Shown piece by piece: positions 32,883-44,223 of a stretch of 64,000 nt of DNA. The DNA lies in the NCBI RefSeq assembly GCF_030848805.1, contig NC_092361.1, positions 10,552,504 through 10,616,503 on the forward strand, in the 5' to 3' direction. Below the pieces are notes generated by a model that worked only from the letters and a program-made list of their open reading frames with translations, was not told the origin of the DNA and searched no databases. The position numbers and the translations under genes were made by a program. The DNA comes from Temnothorax longispinosus. Taxonomy: Eukaryota > Arthropoda > Insecta > Hymenoptera > Formicidae. Positions within the stretch are counted from its first letter, which is position 1; each line of letters begins with the position of its first letter.

Positions 32883-33314
32883 TTAAAGTTCCTTTACTGA
32901 ACCATTTAGAATTCGCTTTATAAGTTTAATTGTATAATTCACGCTCAATCTCGAACACATGTTAAATGCTTTTTCTTCATACTCATCATACTTCTCACGC
33001 ATTTCTTCAAGGACGATTTCAAGACTTTGTAATAAATTAACAGCTGTCGACAAATCTATTTTAGAATTCTGCAGTAGTTTGTTTACTCTATCAAAAGGTT
33101 GAAGAATTTTATTCCAAACGTGCAACAATATTCTGGTTTTCAGTAATTTTGGGGAATTAGCCAGGTTTTTTGCAGCTGTTTTGGTTTCTGGTTTTTTAGT
33201 AGATTCAGACACCAGTTTAGTTAAATTTGCAAGGACATGATTGTATCCTATCAAAACAGCTTTAACAGCTTCAGCGTTAGCGCTCCTTCGGGTATCTGAC
33301 TGCCTCTTAGGCAT
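32883..33314 (-). pseudogene. hAT transposase middle part
   Basis: 143 codons: RQSDTRRSANAEAVKAVLIG, then helical KTRILLHVWNKILQPFDRVN, TAVNLLQSLEIVLEEMREKY and DEYEEKAFNM. This resembles the helical insertion region of zinc-finger-MYM-like hAT transposases, where the RW-x-ARxDA segment starts the domain. The BED finger and first catalytic Asp are missing on the N-terminal side. The frame stops exactly at the GC-rich insert. Confidence 0.7.
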
Positions 33315-33639
33315 TAAAATTTTTTGGGCATTTCCTTACTAAGAATTGACCAGCGATAAGTGGATGCCGAGAAAAATTTGTAGACATTTTAGACCTATTT
33401 TAATGAGATGAGTCGTTTATAATTTTTTCTTTCATTTCTTCCGGGAATCAAAGGGCCAAAAAAAATTTAGGGCCTAAGGCTCTAGCCTACTCAGCCTTAC
33501 TGTTAATCCGGCACTGTCCCTAACCTCAACGCTAGCGCTCCACCCGCCTCTGGCGGAGGCACCACCTTTGGTCCCTTGACGCCCCCCGCGGCCGAACTAC
33601 CATCCGGGCCGGGGACGTGACTTTTGTCACGTCACAACC

Positions 33640-34140
33640 TATTGGTCAAGTTTTCGTTACACTTTTTGATTCCCAAATTTCGTGTCGCAAAATCAAACTT
33701 ACTGCCGTGCCAAAAGAAAGAGCAGTCTCACCAAAGCCGTACGCTTATTGGTCGAATTTTTGTTACACTTTACGCTTCCCAAAATTTGTGTAGCAAAATT
33801 CGTGTCGCTTTTTTGTGTCGCAAAATCGAACCTACTACCGTGCCAAAAGAAGAACACGCAGTTTTCGCTCTACCCGTCTCGCCAATGCCGTACGCCTGTT
33901 GGTCGAATTTTCGTTACACTTTACGCTTCCCAAAATTTGTGTAGCAAAATTCGTGTCGCTTTTTTGTGTCGCAAAATCGAACTTACTACCGTTCCAAAAG
34001 AAGGAACCGTCTCGTCAATGCCGTACGCTTATTGGTCGAATTTTTGTTACACTTTTTGTTTTCCAAAATTCGTGTCGCATTTGTGACGATTTTTCGCGTC
34101 GCAAAATCGAACTCACTACCGTGCCTAAAAAAGTTTCACT
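33640..34140 (+). repeat. Forward block of the ~130-bp modules
   Basis: Four tandem module copies, each with TATTGGTCGAATTTT, ACACTTT, GTGTCGC(AAAATCGAAC) and CTACCGTGCCAAAAGAAG. Long ORFs read through them on both strands because the modules lack stops, not because of coding. Confidence 0.9.
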
Positions 34141-34149
34141 TTAAAAGCG

Positions 34150-34725
34150 CTCAATTTTGCGACACAAAAAAGCGTCACGAATTTTGCGACATGAATTTTA
34201 GGAAACAAAAAGTGTAACGAAAATTCGACCAATAAGCGTACGGCCTTGGCGAGACGACTCCTTTTTTGGCACGGTAGTAAGTTCGATTTTGCGACACGAA
34301 AAAGCGACACGAATTTTGCGACACAAATTTTAGGAAACGAAAAGTGTAACAAAAATTCGACCAATAAACGTACAGCGTTGGCAAGACGGCTCTTTTTTTT
34401 GGCACAGTAGTAAGTTCGATTTTGCGACACGAAATTCGAAAGTGTAACGAAAATTCGACTAATAGGCGTACGGCATTGGCAAGACGGCTCCTTCTTTTGG
34501 CACGGTAGTAAGTTCGATTTTGCGACACGAAACTTGAAAGTGTAACGAAAATTCGACCAATAGGCGTACGAAATGAAACTTCTTTGGCACGGTAGTAAGT
34601 TCGATTGCGGGGCCCCAAAAAACGTCACGAAAAAGTATCACGAAAATTTGACCAACAGGCGTACAAAGTGAAACTTTTTTTGAATCGGTAAGTAAGTTCG
34701 ATTTTGCAACTCAAAAACGCGTCAC
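34150..34725 (-). repeat. Inverted block of the same modules
   Basis: About six copies in the opposite orientation to 33640-34140, so the two blocks form a palindrome centred near 34145. Includes AAAATTCGACCAATAGGCGT and GGCACGGTAGTAAGTTCGAT. It leads into the right terminal arm at 34740-34912. Confidence 0.9.
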
Positions 34726-34912
34726 AAAAATTTTATCAGGCGTACAGCACTGACGGATATAGTGAGAACTGCATTGTGTAACACATTTTCGAGTTGCAAA
34801 CGGCTGCATGGAGTGACTAATTCCGTTGTATTGTTTTTGTATTAATTTTAGAAAAGTTATGGCAAAGCCTTGTCTTCAGAAGTTTCACTTTTAACGCGCG
34901 TGGCGACCATGC

Positions 34913-36020
34913 GTTCATTTTCTTTGCTTTTTTCTACCCCTATTTCATGCATAATTGTTCAAAATTTGGTTGATTATACCTAGTTTTATACGCAATTAAA
35001 GGTCCATATATGAGGTTTACGAAAACAAAGCTTCCTTTATGAGGAAGCAAAAATGGAAATTTTTTGCTGATACCTGCTTAACACTACAAAGTGCGTGATA
35101 TTAGTACAAAATTACCCTTTTCAAAAAAAGTAAAAAAAGGCGCCAAGTACACGCACAATGTATGTTGCAAATCCAAAAATCTAACCTAAGTGATAGTAAC
35201 TTTATTTTTCCTTAACAAAATTATTATAACACAAAATTGCGTTACGTATCTCAACCCAAGTGTTATATTTTGTAATTGGCACAATTTAAATATTTCATAT
35301 ATTTCTTTGAAATACATATCACTTGAGTTGAGTTAGATAACGCAATTTTGTAATGTAATAATTTTGCTGAGAAGAAATATATATGTACCACATAGACATA
35401 AGTTAATAAAAGGTATATTATTTTTTACAGTTGATTAAACATCTTTAATATATGTTTTTGTCAAAAATTATTATACAAGATAAAGAGATTTATATCTATA
35501 TTAAATAAAATAATTTATATATTGCTTACAGTGACCATATTTAAACTTCCAAAAACAACTGCCATAGCTGTCGTCGTTATCGTAGTAAAAATCAGAGGTT
35601 TTATCGCATTAGTCACCTTATTCGTATATCTACAACATTTCATTAATATTTAACTTAAACTTATTCTGTGAAACTTGGTTTATTCTGTGCACATCATAAA
35701 TTATAAATATATACATAGTATAATAATAATAATTTAGCTTATTTAATTACATTGGTATTATTTTTTATTTTTACATCTGAAATTAACTTAAATATTATTT
35801 CTTTATTAACGAGTAACAAAGTAAGTTTTGAGAATAAAATGCGGTTAGTTGAGCGTAATTAAATTAACATTACGTAACATTTTATTAATAATTTAATACA
35901 AGTTTTAAATCCTACATTTCGCTCTACTTTGAGCCATTTTTAGCAGTAATAATTTTTTTAGAAATATGTATGGCAAATTTTGAAATATCGGGCTATTTAT
36001 AGTTTTATTATATTCTTGGT
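34913..36020. other. AT-rich spacer
   Basis: Contains a diverged copy (35160-35380) of the repeat at 20.1-20.7 kb. No gene, tRNA or domain seen. Confidence 0.5.
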
Positions 36021-36021
36021 T

Positions 36022-36398
36022 TAATTATCTAGATCGGATCATGATCTAAGATCGGTATGATTCAAGCAATTAAGTCAAGATCGGGGCATGATCCAGACAA
36101 TTAAGCCAAGATCGGGGCATGATCTATACAATTATGCCAAGATTGGGGCATGATCCGGACAATTAAATCAAGATCGAGAGACGATCTAGACAATTAAGCC
36201 AAGATCGGGGCATAATCCAGATAATTAAGCTAAGATTTGGGCATGATCCAGACAATTAAGCCAAGATCGGAGCATGATTTGAGTCAAGATCGGGGGACGA
36301 TCCAGACAATTAAGTCAAGATCGGGGGACGAACCTGACAATTAAGCCAAGATCGAGGCATGATCTAGACAATTAAGCCATGATCGGAGCATGATCCAT
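36022..36398 (+). repeat. 31-bp minisatellite
   Basis: About eleven copies of a 31-bp unit centred on AATTAAGCCAAGATCGGGGC, ATGATCC(AGAC). Two copies carry an 8-bp shortening. Variants (GGGGCATG, GGGGGACG) are mixed along the array. Confidence 0.95.
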
Positions 36399-36524
36399 AT
36401 TTATAATATCAAAATTATAGCAGCCACTAATTTTGGCATCAAAAAAATAATTTCGGACACAATTACATCACAGCATCTCAAAGATATGTTAAATTTAAAA
36501 AGAATAGTATTTAATTTGGGTGTA

Positions 36525-37241
36525 GTTCCGAATGACCCCTGCTCCCGATCGACTTAAAATTTACCAGATAAGTTGTTTTTGATGTGAAAAATGAATTGCG
36601 CGTGGTCCCAACTTTGGGAAATAAATTTTTTTTTTAATAATAGCATTTATCGACTAAAATCGATTCTATATGATATATATGTTACTGTAAAAGTGATAAA
36701 TTCAATAATTATACATAATTACTGGTTACTATGCATAATTTTTAACATATGGTGATAAATGTGATAAATTATAGCTATCAATTTTACCGATAATAACCAA
36801 GACTTTTTGGTAAAAGTAATAAATATTTCATTTTGTGGGTGGAAAAATGTGAATCTATCGTATTCACGCATATATTTTTTCATCCACACAACAATTAGGT
36901 CGGATTAAGTTAGGTTAGTTTTTTGGAGGTAGAGCCCAGGAAGGCGGAACCTACTGCCTCCACGCATACACTTTTCACGCAAAATGAGGTGCCACATGGG
37001 TTTACAACTTTCCACGCGTGGAAAGTTCACGCATGTACTTTACAAAGCACACTATGTGTTTAGTTTAATAGTAGTGGAGCCCCCCGCTAGAATCGGTTTT
37101 ATTAGTCAATAAGTGCTGTAAAAATTTTTATAAATTTGTTTTTATTTCCCGAAGTTGGCACCAAGCGTATTTTCTTTCTCACATCGAAAACAACTTATCT
37201 GGAAAATTTCAAGTCGATCGGGAGCAGGGGTCATTCGGAAC
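36525..37241. mobile_element. MITE with ~150-bp terminal inverted repeats and TA duplication
   Basis: The ends GTTCCGAATGACCCCTGCTC and its complement are flanked by TA (36523-36524, 37242-37243), so it is Tc1/mariner-like in target choice. The arms continue through CAGATAAGTTGTTTT and CTTTGGGAAATAAA. The middle (36680-37090) has a smaller TGGGTGGAAAAATG/CATCCAC inverted pair and no transposase. A lone arm lies at 7020-7178. Confidence 0.85.
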
Positions 37242-37639
37242 TATCCCAATATGAAGCTAGAGGGCCAAGTAAGAAGGGAGGTTGTCCCTCTTAATAGAAT
37301 TATCACAAGATGGCAAGAAGGCCCCACTTTGTCAAAAGTTACTATGCGTTAAACGTTGTGAAGTGAGGCATGACAAGCATGACTACAATACTATCATCTT
37401 CGAATGAGACATTTTACATAATCTCGATCAAACGAGCCCGCCGAAGGCGGGCGAAAAGAGTTTAATCGTACAATTATATCAGTTATATATTGTATGTTAT
37501 AAATCAACACATTACTTATAACTGTAAGACGTTCAATACTACAAAATGCATGATACATATATCATAAAAGTATTTTCGGGGAGAGAAGGATATTATATAA
37601 TGTTCCAACGATAAAGAGCGAGAGAGATAGAGAGGGGTG

Positions 37640-37656
37640 GGTGGAAGGGAGGGAGG

Positions 37657-37725
<69 letters not shown>

Positions 37726-37735
37726 ATTGATTGAT
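37640..37735. repeat. Compound microsatellite (GGGA)n(GA)n(TTGA)n
   Basis: GGGA repeats to 37660, about 31 GA units to 37722, then TTGATTGATTGATT. The TTGA side is the tail of the minus-strand LINE that follows. Confidence 0.95.
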
Positions 37736-38605
37736 TAATTAATTATATTTATTATGCCCAAACATCGGCTATAGGGCAAAGATACAAAATAGCAAAGAGG
37801 CATAGAATGCAACATAATAGTACCTAAGAAAATAAAGCAAAGGCAACAGTAACAGAAAGAAAAGCCGAGTAACAATTATATTGCTGGTGTATTACTATCC
37901 TAGTGTATTACTTAAAACTAATATTTAAATTAAAAGAAAAAAGAAAAAGCAAGAACATTATGTATACTTAATGTAAAGCTTAAAAACTAATACATAATAC
38001 GTAACGCAACTTAAATTAAGATAATTATTTGTATAACGCAACAAGCTAGATTGTCTGACTAGACGATGATAACATTGCACCAATGTAATTTACACAAGAA
38101 GGCCAAGAGTATCAAACAGATTCAGATGCAAATAAAAACAAGCGGAGATGGTCCTTAAAAGATGCAAGAGAAGATGCTGATATAATGTTGTTAGGAAGGA
38201 AATGCCAAAAACGTATTGAAGAAAGGCGAAAGGAGTGCATGTACATAGTAGTTCTACAAGTTGGAATATGAAAAGTTTGTGATGAGGTGACAAGGCGATC
38301 AGATCTTCTCAGCGATGAGTCAGGACGACTGAAGAGCTCACTCAGATAAGATGGAGAATTTAAGAAAAGGATACGGTACATCTGACAACCAAAAAAATAC
38401 AACCTTCTATTTTCAACTGAGAGCCATCCTAGTCGACGTCTATATGGCGTAATATGTTCGTCACGTCTAAGATAAAAAATAAAAACGAATACAGCAATTT
38501 ACAAGTCTCTGCAATTTGGTATTCAACTCATTGCTCAAGCCATTATAGACAAGACAACAATAATCAATATGAGGCATAATTAATGTCATAACTAATTTAA
38601 TTTTT
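37736..38605 (-). pseudogene. LINE 3' end: RT thumb and C-terminus, 5' truncated
   Basis: Minus-strand reading from about 38600: LVMTLIMPHIDYCCLVYNGL, NELNTKLQRL and, after frameshifts, PSYLSELFSRPDSSLRRSDR, SQTFHIPTCRTTMYMHSF, RFWHFLPNNIISA and SFKDHLRLFL. These are the thumb and C-terminal phrases of LINE reverse transcriptases of the kind without RNase H. The element ends in an A/T-rich tail and a TTGA-type simple repeat, as expected for target-primed insertion. The 5' truncation point lies near the GA microsatellite at 38648. Confidence 0.8.
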
Positions 38606-38647
38606 AATTCAGTAGAAAGAGAATTTTTGTTAAATTTTAGTTTGTGT

Positions 38648-38681
38648 AGAGAGCGAGAGAGAGAGAGAGAGAGAGAGAGAG
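38648..38681. repeat. (GA)n microsatellite
   Basis: Short perfect GA run with one GC interruption. Confidence 0.95.
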
Positions 38682-38734
38682 CTGTGTTTCAAGTTCGACA
38701 AATAATCGGCGCGCGGTTTATAAGTTGGAATATA

Positions 38735-40012
38735 CCGGGTGAGACCACCTGCCCACCCCTTTTCTTTCAAAAACTAAGCATTTTAAAGAAAAACGTTCCA
38801 GACAAAAATTGTATGGTTTTGAGGGGAACATAAGATGGTGTCATTGATTTGACCTTGGGTGGCATCGTTAAGGACAGGTCAAGGACACCTTTAGTTTCTT
38901 AAATGAAACCCCCTATTTTTTATTGCATAATCTTATAGCTTATGTTGAGAGCTTTCCAAAACACTATAATTAAGTATTTTTTCATTAAGTACTTTTCGAG
39001 TTATAAGGCTTGAAAGTTACAGTATTGTGACATAATATTTTGTTAAGTATTTATAATTCAAATTCCTTACTTTTTATTTTTGCAAACAATATAAATCAAT
39101 TAATGTAAAAAAACAAAATTTTCTTAAAGAAAAACTTGTGTAAGAGCGTAATGTGGCACAGTAGATAGCGCACTAATCTACAAAGCTGAAGAACAATTTT
39201 AATGCCATTTATAATGAGTGTAATTCTTGTACCGTTGTTAAGAACAATGTTTAAAATACCTGGAATAAACTATTGCGCGCTGTGTAATTTCTGTAGGCAT
39301 TCATATTCATGCATTAAGTTTCATTCTTACAGAATGTCTATTCACCAAGTACATATTGAATTACTTTCGACAAAGACTTAGCGTATACCATGAAAGAAGA
39401 GTACCGATTTTTTATTGCGTGACTGATAGTTATTGAAAAAGCATTTTTCCTAACGCGAGCGTGAAATAGGAATCGTGAGAGGCAAGGGGACTCACGCAAA
39501 TCAAGCACCCCGAATCGTGAGAGGCAAGGGAACTCACGCAAATCAAGCACCCCGAATCGTGAGAAGCTAAGAAAATAATGAATATGCAATAAACAGTTAC
39601 ACAACAAGTTTTTCTTTAAGAAAATTGTGTTTTTTTTACATTAATTGATTCGTATTGTTTGCAAAAATAAAAAATAAGGAATTTGAATTATAAATACTTA
39701 ACAAAATATTATGTCACAATATTGTAACTTTCAAGCCTTATAACTCAAAAAGTACTTAATGAAAAAATACTTAATTATAGTGTTTTGGAAAGCTCTCGAC
39801 ATAAGCTATAAAAATATGCAATAAAAAATAGGGGGTTTCATTTAAGAAACTAAAGGTGTTCTTGACCTGTCCTTAACGATACCACCCAAGGTCAAATCAA
39901 TGACACCTTCTTATGTTCCCCTCAAAACCATACAATTTTTGTCTGGAACGTTTTTCTCTAAAATACTTAGTTTTTAAAAAAAAGGGGTGGACGGGTGGTC
40001 TCAGACACCCGG
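38735..40012. mobile_element. Foldback element with ~405-bp terminal inverted repeats
   Basis: Left arm 38735-~39140 and right arm ~39602-40012 are complementary along their whole length with few mismatches. Ends are CCGGGTGAGACCACCTGCCC and the complement of GGGTGGTCTCAGACACCCGG. Flanking TATA is present on both sides (TA or TATA duplication). The ~460-bp core has a tRNA-like A-box phrase (GTGGCACAGTAGATAGCGCA, 39162) and two and a half copies of a 45-bp direct repeat (CACCCCGAATCGTGAGAGGC). No transposase, so non-autonomous. Confidence 0.9.
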
Positions 40013-40016
40013 TATA

Positions 40017-40634
40017 TGTATATTATATACATTGTAATTTGTTACTTCTGTAACTATTAATTTCTTTATTTGCGCACCACGTAGTACCGCGCCTGACTCG
40101 CATTCACCGTTTATTAATTTGTTGACATTTTCACGAGTCTAATGATATATATATATATAAATATCTTTTTAAAAAAAGTAGAAATAAGTGCCAAGTTTTC
40201 GCGCTCGTAAAATATTGCGCGAAACAATGTTGTTTCAATCTATTTTTGCTATAAAAGTAGTGATATCAGATGTCGCGCCAACTGAGTATGGATTTAAATA
40301 CATCATAAAATTTAATTCTTTTATCATACTTAATAGATTGGTAAAATATTTAACGCAAAAGAACTTAGTATTGATCATAGGTATGTAAACAATTGTGTTT
40401 ATCATGATATTTAATTGTCCTAATTTTAATTGTCCCAAATTTTTATTTCTAATCCGATTGTTTTGCAGACTATGAATATTCATGAGTTTTGTTGGTATGT
40501 TTTCTTCAAATTACATTATCTTGTATATTCAATTTTGAGATATTCATCTAATGCTCGTCGAAGAGCGTGAAATTATTTAATCTATCACCGCGTTGCTGAG
40601 GATGGCTCAAAGTAGAGCCAAACGATTCATAACT
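40017..40634. other. Spacer, no gene seen
   Basis: AT-rich with a short (AT)n run near 40147-40158. No domain recognised. Confidence 0.5.
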
Positions 40635-41292
40635 TGTAAACGGGGATTGTTTCGCCCCGGAGGCAAGATTTGCTAAATTAAGCGAGTTTACTCGAAGGAC
40701 CAGAGGGGGGTAGTTAAGATCCCCTCACGACTAATGATAACGCAAAAGATGCGCATGCAGCAAAATTGTAAAGCGAAAAGCGACTCACCGGGATGCGCCG
40801 GTCGCCTTGGCTCCGTCGGGCTTCGTTCTGTCCGGGCCTCGTGGTCGCTCAGGTGTCCTCGTCTGATTCCGCATGCAAAACGCAAAGCAAGGCAGGCACG
40901 TGCAAGCAAGCGAGAGCAAAGCAGTAGCGAGCGTAGGCAGGAAGTCGTGATCATGCGGCCGGCGCGTCTCAAGATCCCTTGTGTGTGGCTTGAGGCCTAG
41001 GACGGCTTGACGACGAATGCTGATGAGAGGTGTGTCATCTCCAAATACTTGACGATGAGTGTCTATCCTCTCCGCGGTCCTGCAATGTGCCGCGGGCGAG
41101 TAGTTGTTCCCTTTTTTGGGGGGAGCGGATGCCGTCGGCGGATGGGCGATGGCAGCACCGATAGGTGAGTCGCGTAATTTTGCTGCTCGCGATCCGCCGA
41201 CGTTTCGCGCGAAATTACAAAGAAAAGAAAATAACTAATTGACTTATTACTAATATGTATATACAGCTATTTACATGGCGGTACGCCAAACA
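40635..41292 (+). repeat. Solo LTR B
   Basis: Starts TGTAAACGGGGATTG and ends GTACGCCAAACA. It is the closest relative of LTR C: the two share the long stretch CTCTCCGCGGTCCTGCAATG through GGGAGCGGATGCCGTCGGCG and CACCGATAGGTGAGTCGCG. Splice-donor-like GGTGAGT occurs near 41164. The flanks do not give a clean 5-bp duplication (AACTTGTA appears at both ends with an overlap). Confidence 0.8.
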
Positions 41293-41809
41293 ACTTGTAT
41301 TAAATTGCCCACACAGCATGAAATATTTCTGAAACTTTTTAGAAATATTTCATCGCAAGATTTAAAATTTTTCAGAAATATGTCATGAAATATTTCTGAA
41401 ATATACAAAATATGTCTAGGAATTACAGTTTTAAAATATTTCAAAATTTTTCGAAAATATTAAGTAATTTTTTATAAAATATATCAGAGATTGCAAAAAG
41501 AGTTACAGTAACATTACATTGAAATGTAAATGCCAACACATATGTGTACGTACAGTCGCGCGCCTGAAAAAACCCGCTCTCTTAGCCGGTAACCTCATCC
41601 AAGTCTTAACTGCGCCAACATTGCTTGACACTGATGATCGAGCGCCTAGTAGATATCCTCCAACTCTGAGACTTCCTTCTTGTTTATACTCGTATATAAT
41701 ACATCTTTATAATGTTCAAAAATTTTGTAATAATACATAACTAGTAAATATTAAAAATAATGTAACAAAAATTTTGATACATTTATAATGAATATTAAGG
41801 GGATCCTAT

Positions 41810-42280
41810 AGCGAAGGCCGAACTTTCTCGACGTCGGTAATGTCAACATTTCTAATCCTGTTTTCTATGTTATATATCTATGTCTGTCCTTGTCTAACCA
41901 GAGGCATCTGTCTTTGTTCGATTGCTGCGCCATCTCTCGCTACACGCAATACTGCTTATCCTGTCAACCTAAATGTGCTTTTGCTTAATAAAACTTCATT
42001 TTACGGAATCTTTTTTTCTAGACGTTGAATCTTAGTTTTATTTACACGATATTGTTCCTACATGTTGTCCCTACGTCGCCTTGGTGTCATTATATATATA
42101 TAAACTGCAGTAATTTTGTTATTGTCGTCAGATGACAGTTGTATGTGCCCAAATTAGTAAAATTTTTAATTTTTTTTCGTTCCCGATATGAAATCGTACA
42201 ACGCGATGTAGATTTTTGTGCGTACTTTAATTCTAGACCAAAAACTTGCAATTCTGTAAAGCCAATTCAAAAATTCCTTA
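41810..42280 (+). repeat. Dispersed repeat, copy 2
   Basis: Second copy of the repeat at 31190-31590 (TATTGTCGTCAGATGA, GATTTTTGTGCGTACTTTAA, AAAGCCAATTCAAAAA). This copy is longer on its 5' side. Confidence 0.6.
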
Positions 42281-43750
42281 AAATGATTTGCCCGCGCTTC
42301 GCGCAGGCTCAAAATCTATTCCCCTCTCCCCAAACTCACTCATTAATTAGAAGCACCTTTGATATTCTTTCTCCTCAAACTCTAACCTACATCTTCGAAT
42401 TCTTGTTTAAAAAATAAAAAATAATAAATAATATTATAGATTAGCATATTGTCAAATATTTCAAAAATGTAATCCCTTATATTAAAGTCTTTAAATTTCA
42501 TTTTTGCTCGCGCCTCGCGCGTTTTCACCCTCCGTTGACCCTCCATTATTAACTCTCTTTCATTTTCTTCCATTTTATTTTCTCTTTTCAAAATCATAAA
42601 AAAATTAGAATTGGCACCGGTTTCAAGAAAATCAATTCTTAATAAAAAATTATTCATTAATAAAAAATTAAACTTATCCTCCAAAAATTAGAAAATGTTT
42701 GACACTTGCCTCTTATTTCATGTATAATTCTTTAAGATTTGGTCAATTAATTCACAAAAAATTGGAAAAATTTTGTAACCGGTTCGCAAAAAAATCGGTA
42801 ATAAAAAATTATACACTTTATAGCAATCCCCGGGAAATTTTACCTTTATTTCATATGTAATTCTTTAAGATTCGGTCAATTAATTCCCGAAAAATTGAAA
42901 AAATTTTGTAACCGGTTTTCCAAAAAATCGGTAACAAAAAATTATACACTTTATAGCAAACCCCAGGAAATTCTACCTTTATTTCATAAACAATTCTTTG
43001 AAATTCGATCAATTAACTCCCGAGAAATTTGAAAAATTTCGTAACCGGTTTCCACAAAAATTGGTAACGAAAAATTATCTATAAAAATTATCCATAAAAA
43101 AAATTCAGCTTGATATCTCAAAATTTACGGAAATTGGAGCAGAAATCGGAAACCCCTTTATTATCAGCAATTTTTCTACAAACTCATCGTAGCCATCCTC
43201 AAAAAATTAGAAAATTTTGAAACCGGTATCCAAAAAATCGATTATGAAAAATTATACACGTCTTTGCCATCCCCGAAAAATTAGAAAAATTTGGGCATTG
43301 TTTTTAAGAAAGTAACGAAAAATTATCTCTAAAAAAATTCAGCTAATATCTCAAAATTTGAGGAAATTAGAACAATCACGTACATTTTTTTTAAACAAAA
43401 ATCGGAAACCCCTTTAGAAAAATTGGAAAAACTTCGTAACCGGTTTCCCAAAAAATCGGTAACAAAAAATTGTACACTTTATAGCAATCCCGGGGAAATT
43501 CTACCTTTATTTCATAATGTAATTCTTTAAGATTCAATTATTTCCCGAGAAATTGGAAAAATTTTGTAACCGGTTTGCAAAAAGATCGGTAACGAAAAAT
43601 AATACACTTTATAGCACTCCCCAGAAAATTCAACCTCTACTTCATATACAATTGTTTGAGATTCGGTCAATTAATTTCCGAAAAATTGGAAAATTTTCTG
43701 ATACCGATTACATTTATTTACTATTAATTAAAAAATATAAATATTATTGA

Positions 43751-43973
43751 AAGCGATTGTATTTTGTGTGTCAAGAGTTAGAACATGTCAAGAAAAGATA
43801 CATACTTTTTTTCTTTGTCTCTCTCTCTTTCTCTTCCCCTTCCTCTCTCTCTCTCTCTCTCTCTCTCATAATGTTCTTTTTTGTTTTTTTCTTGCGATTT
43901 GTCTTTGATCAATTGCATAAAAAACTGTATCTTTTCTGTATGCTAACTCTTGACACACAAAATACAATCGCTT
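43751..43973. mobile_element. 223-bp foldback MITE
   Basis: AAGCGATTGTATTTTGTGTG plus TCAAGAGTTAG at the left, complement at the right (43925-43973). The core includes a (CT)n run (43842-43867). Confidence 0.85.
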
Positions 43974-44067
43974 GCGACAGTCACGAATTGAAGTGAGTGG
44001 TTTATCAATTGACATATAATATGTGAAAGTAGCAACTTATCCTACATCTTATAACAAAGAGCACGAG

Positions 44068-44223
44068 TACACCGGGACATTTAGGCCGCGGCCTATACCT
44101 CAAATTCAACCTAACGTCTGATCTGAAGCTAGTTTTGGCCGTCTATCAAATGTTTACAGCAGGCGGCCTAAATAATTTAGGTCGGACTTAAGGTATAGGC
44201 CGCGGCCTAAATTCAGGGTGTAA
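44068..44223. mobile_element. ~155-bp MITE with GGCCGCGGCC palindromic ends
   Basis: ACCGGGACATTTAGGCCGCG...CTATACCT on the left and AGGTATAGGCCGCGGCCTAA...GGGTGT on the right. Each arm also contains the self-palindrome GGCCGCGGCC. Confidence 0.8.

Larger units (their letters stand above)
30775..33516 (-). mobile_element. hAT DNA transposon with perfect 8-bp target duplication
   Basis: 2742 bp. The ends are CAGTGCCGGATTAA at 30775 and its complement at 33516, with longer imperfect inverted repeats sharing CCTAAGGC and GGGCC. The flanking TCCCTAAC occurs on both sides (30767-30774 and 33517-33524), the 8 bp typical of hAT. The transposase is on the minus strand and is split and incomplete. 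Confidence 0.95.
28799..33636 (-). mobile_element. GC-rich LTR-like insertion (about 2.1 kb net), interrupted by a hAT element
   Basis: It breaks a module copy: the module ends at GTACACCT (28798) and resumes at ACCTATTGGTC (33637), giving a 4-bp ACCT/AGGT duplication. In minus orientation it starts TGTGACGTGACAAAAGTCAC. The other end is ...CGTCGTCGTCA plus TA. It contains ~36-bp repeats on GAATTGACCGCGAATCTC (29640-29740), a GC-rich stretch at 30100-30760 and no retroviral genes. It could be a long solo LTR or a gene-less LTR element. The insertion at 52126-55814 has a similar end and a similar target. Confidence 0.5.
28349..34912. mobile_element. Large inverted-repeat element built of small modules
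   Basis: The left arm starts CATGGTCGCCACGCGCGTTA at 28350. It matches the complement of the right arm ending at 34912 for several hundred bases, through AGTGAAACTTCTG and TAATACAAAAACAATACAAC. Both arms contain repeats of a module with the phrases TATTGGTCGAATTTTCGTTACA, CGTGTCGCAAAATCGAACTT and ACTACCGTGCCAAAAGAAG. No transposase of its own is visible, and the middle is filled by later insertions. Confidence 0.7.

Noticed and set aside
33624..34641. Overlapping ORFs of 100-167 codons reading FVSQNRTYYRAK-type repeats
   Set aside because: The repeated modules lack stops on several frames; the peptides are translations of a non-coding tandem repeat in both orientations.
36022..36398. 31-bp repeats considered as a CRISPR array
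   Set aside because: Head-to-tail tandem units with no unique spacers, in a eukaryotic setting with no cas genes.
39160..39220. tRNA or SINE gene in the foldback core
   Set aside because: Only an A-box-like phrase is present; no B box or T arm follows.
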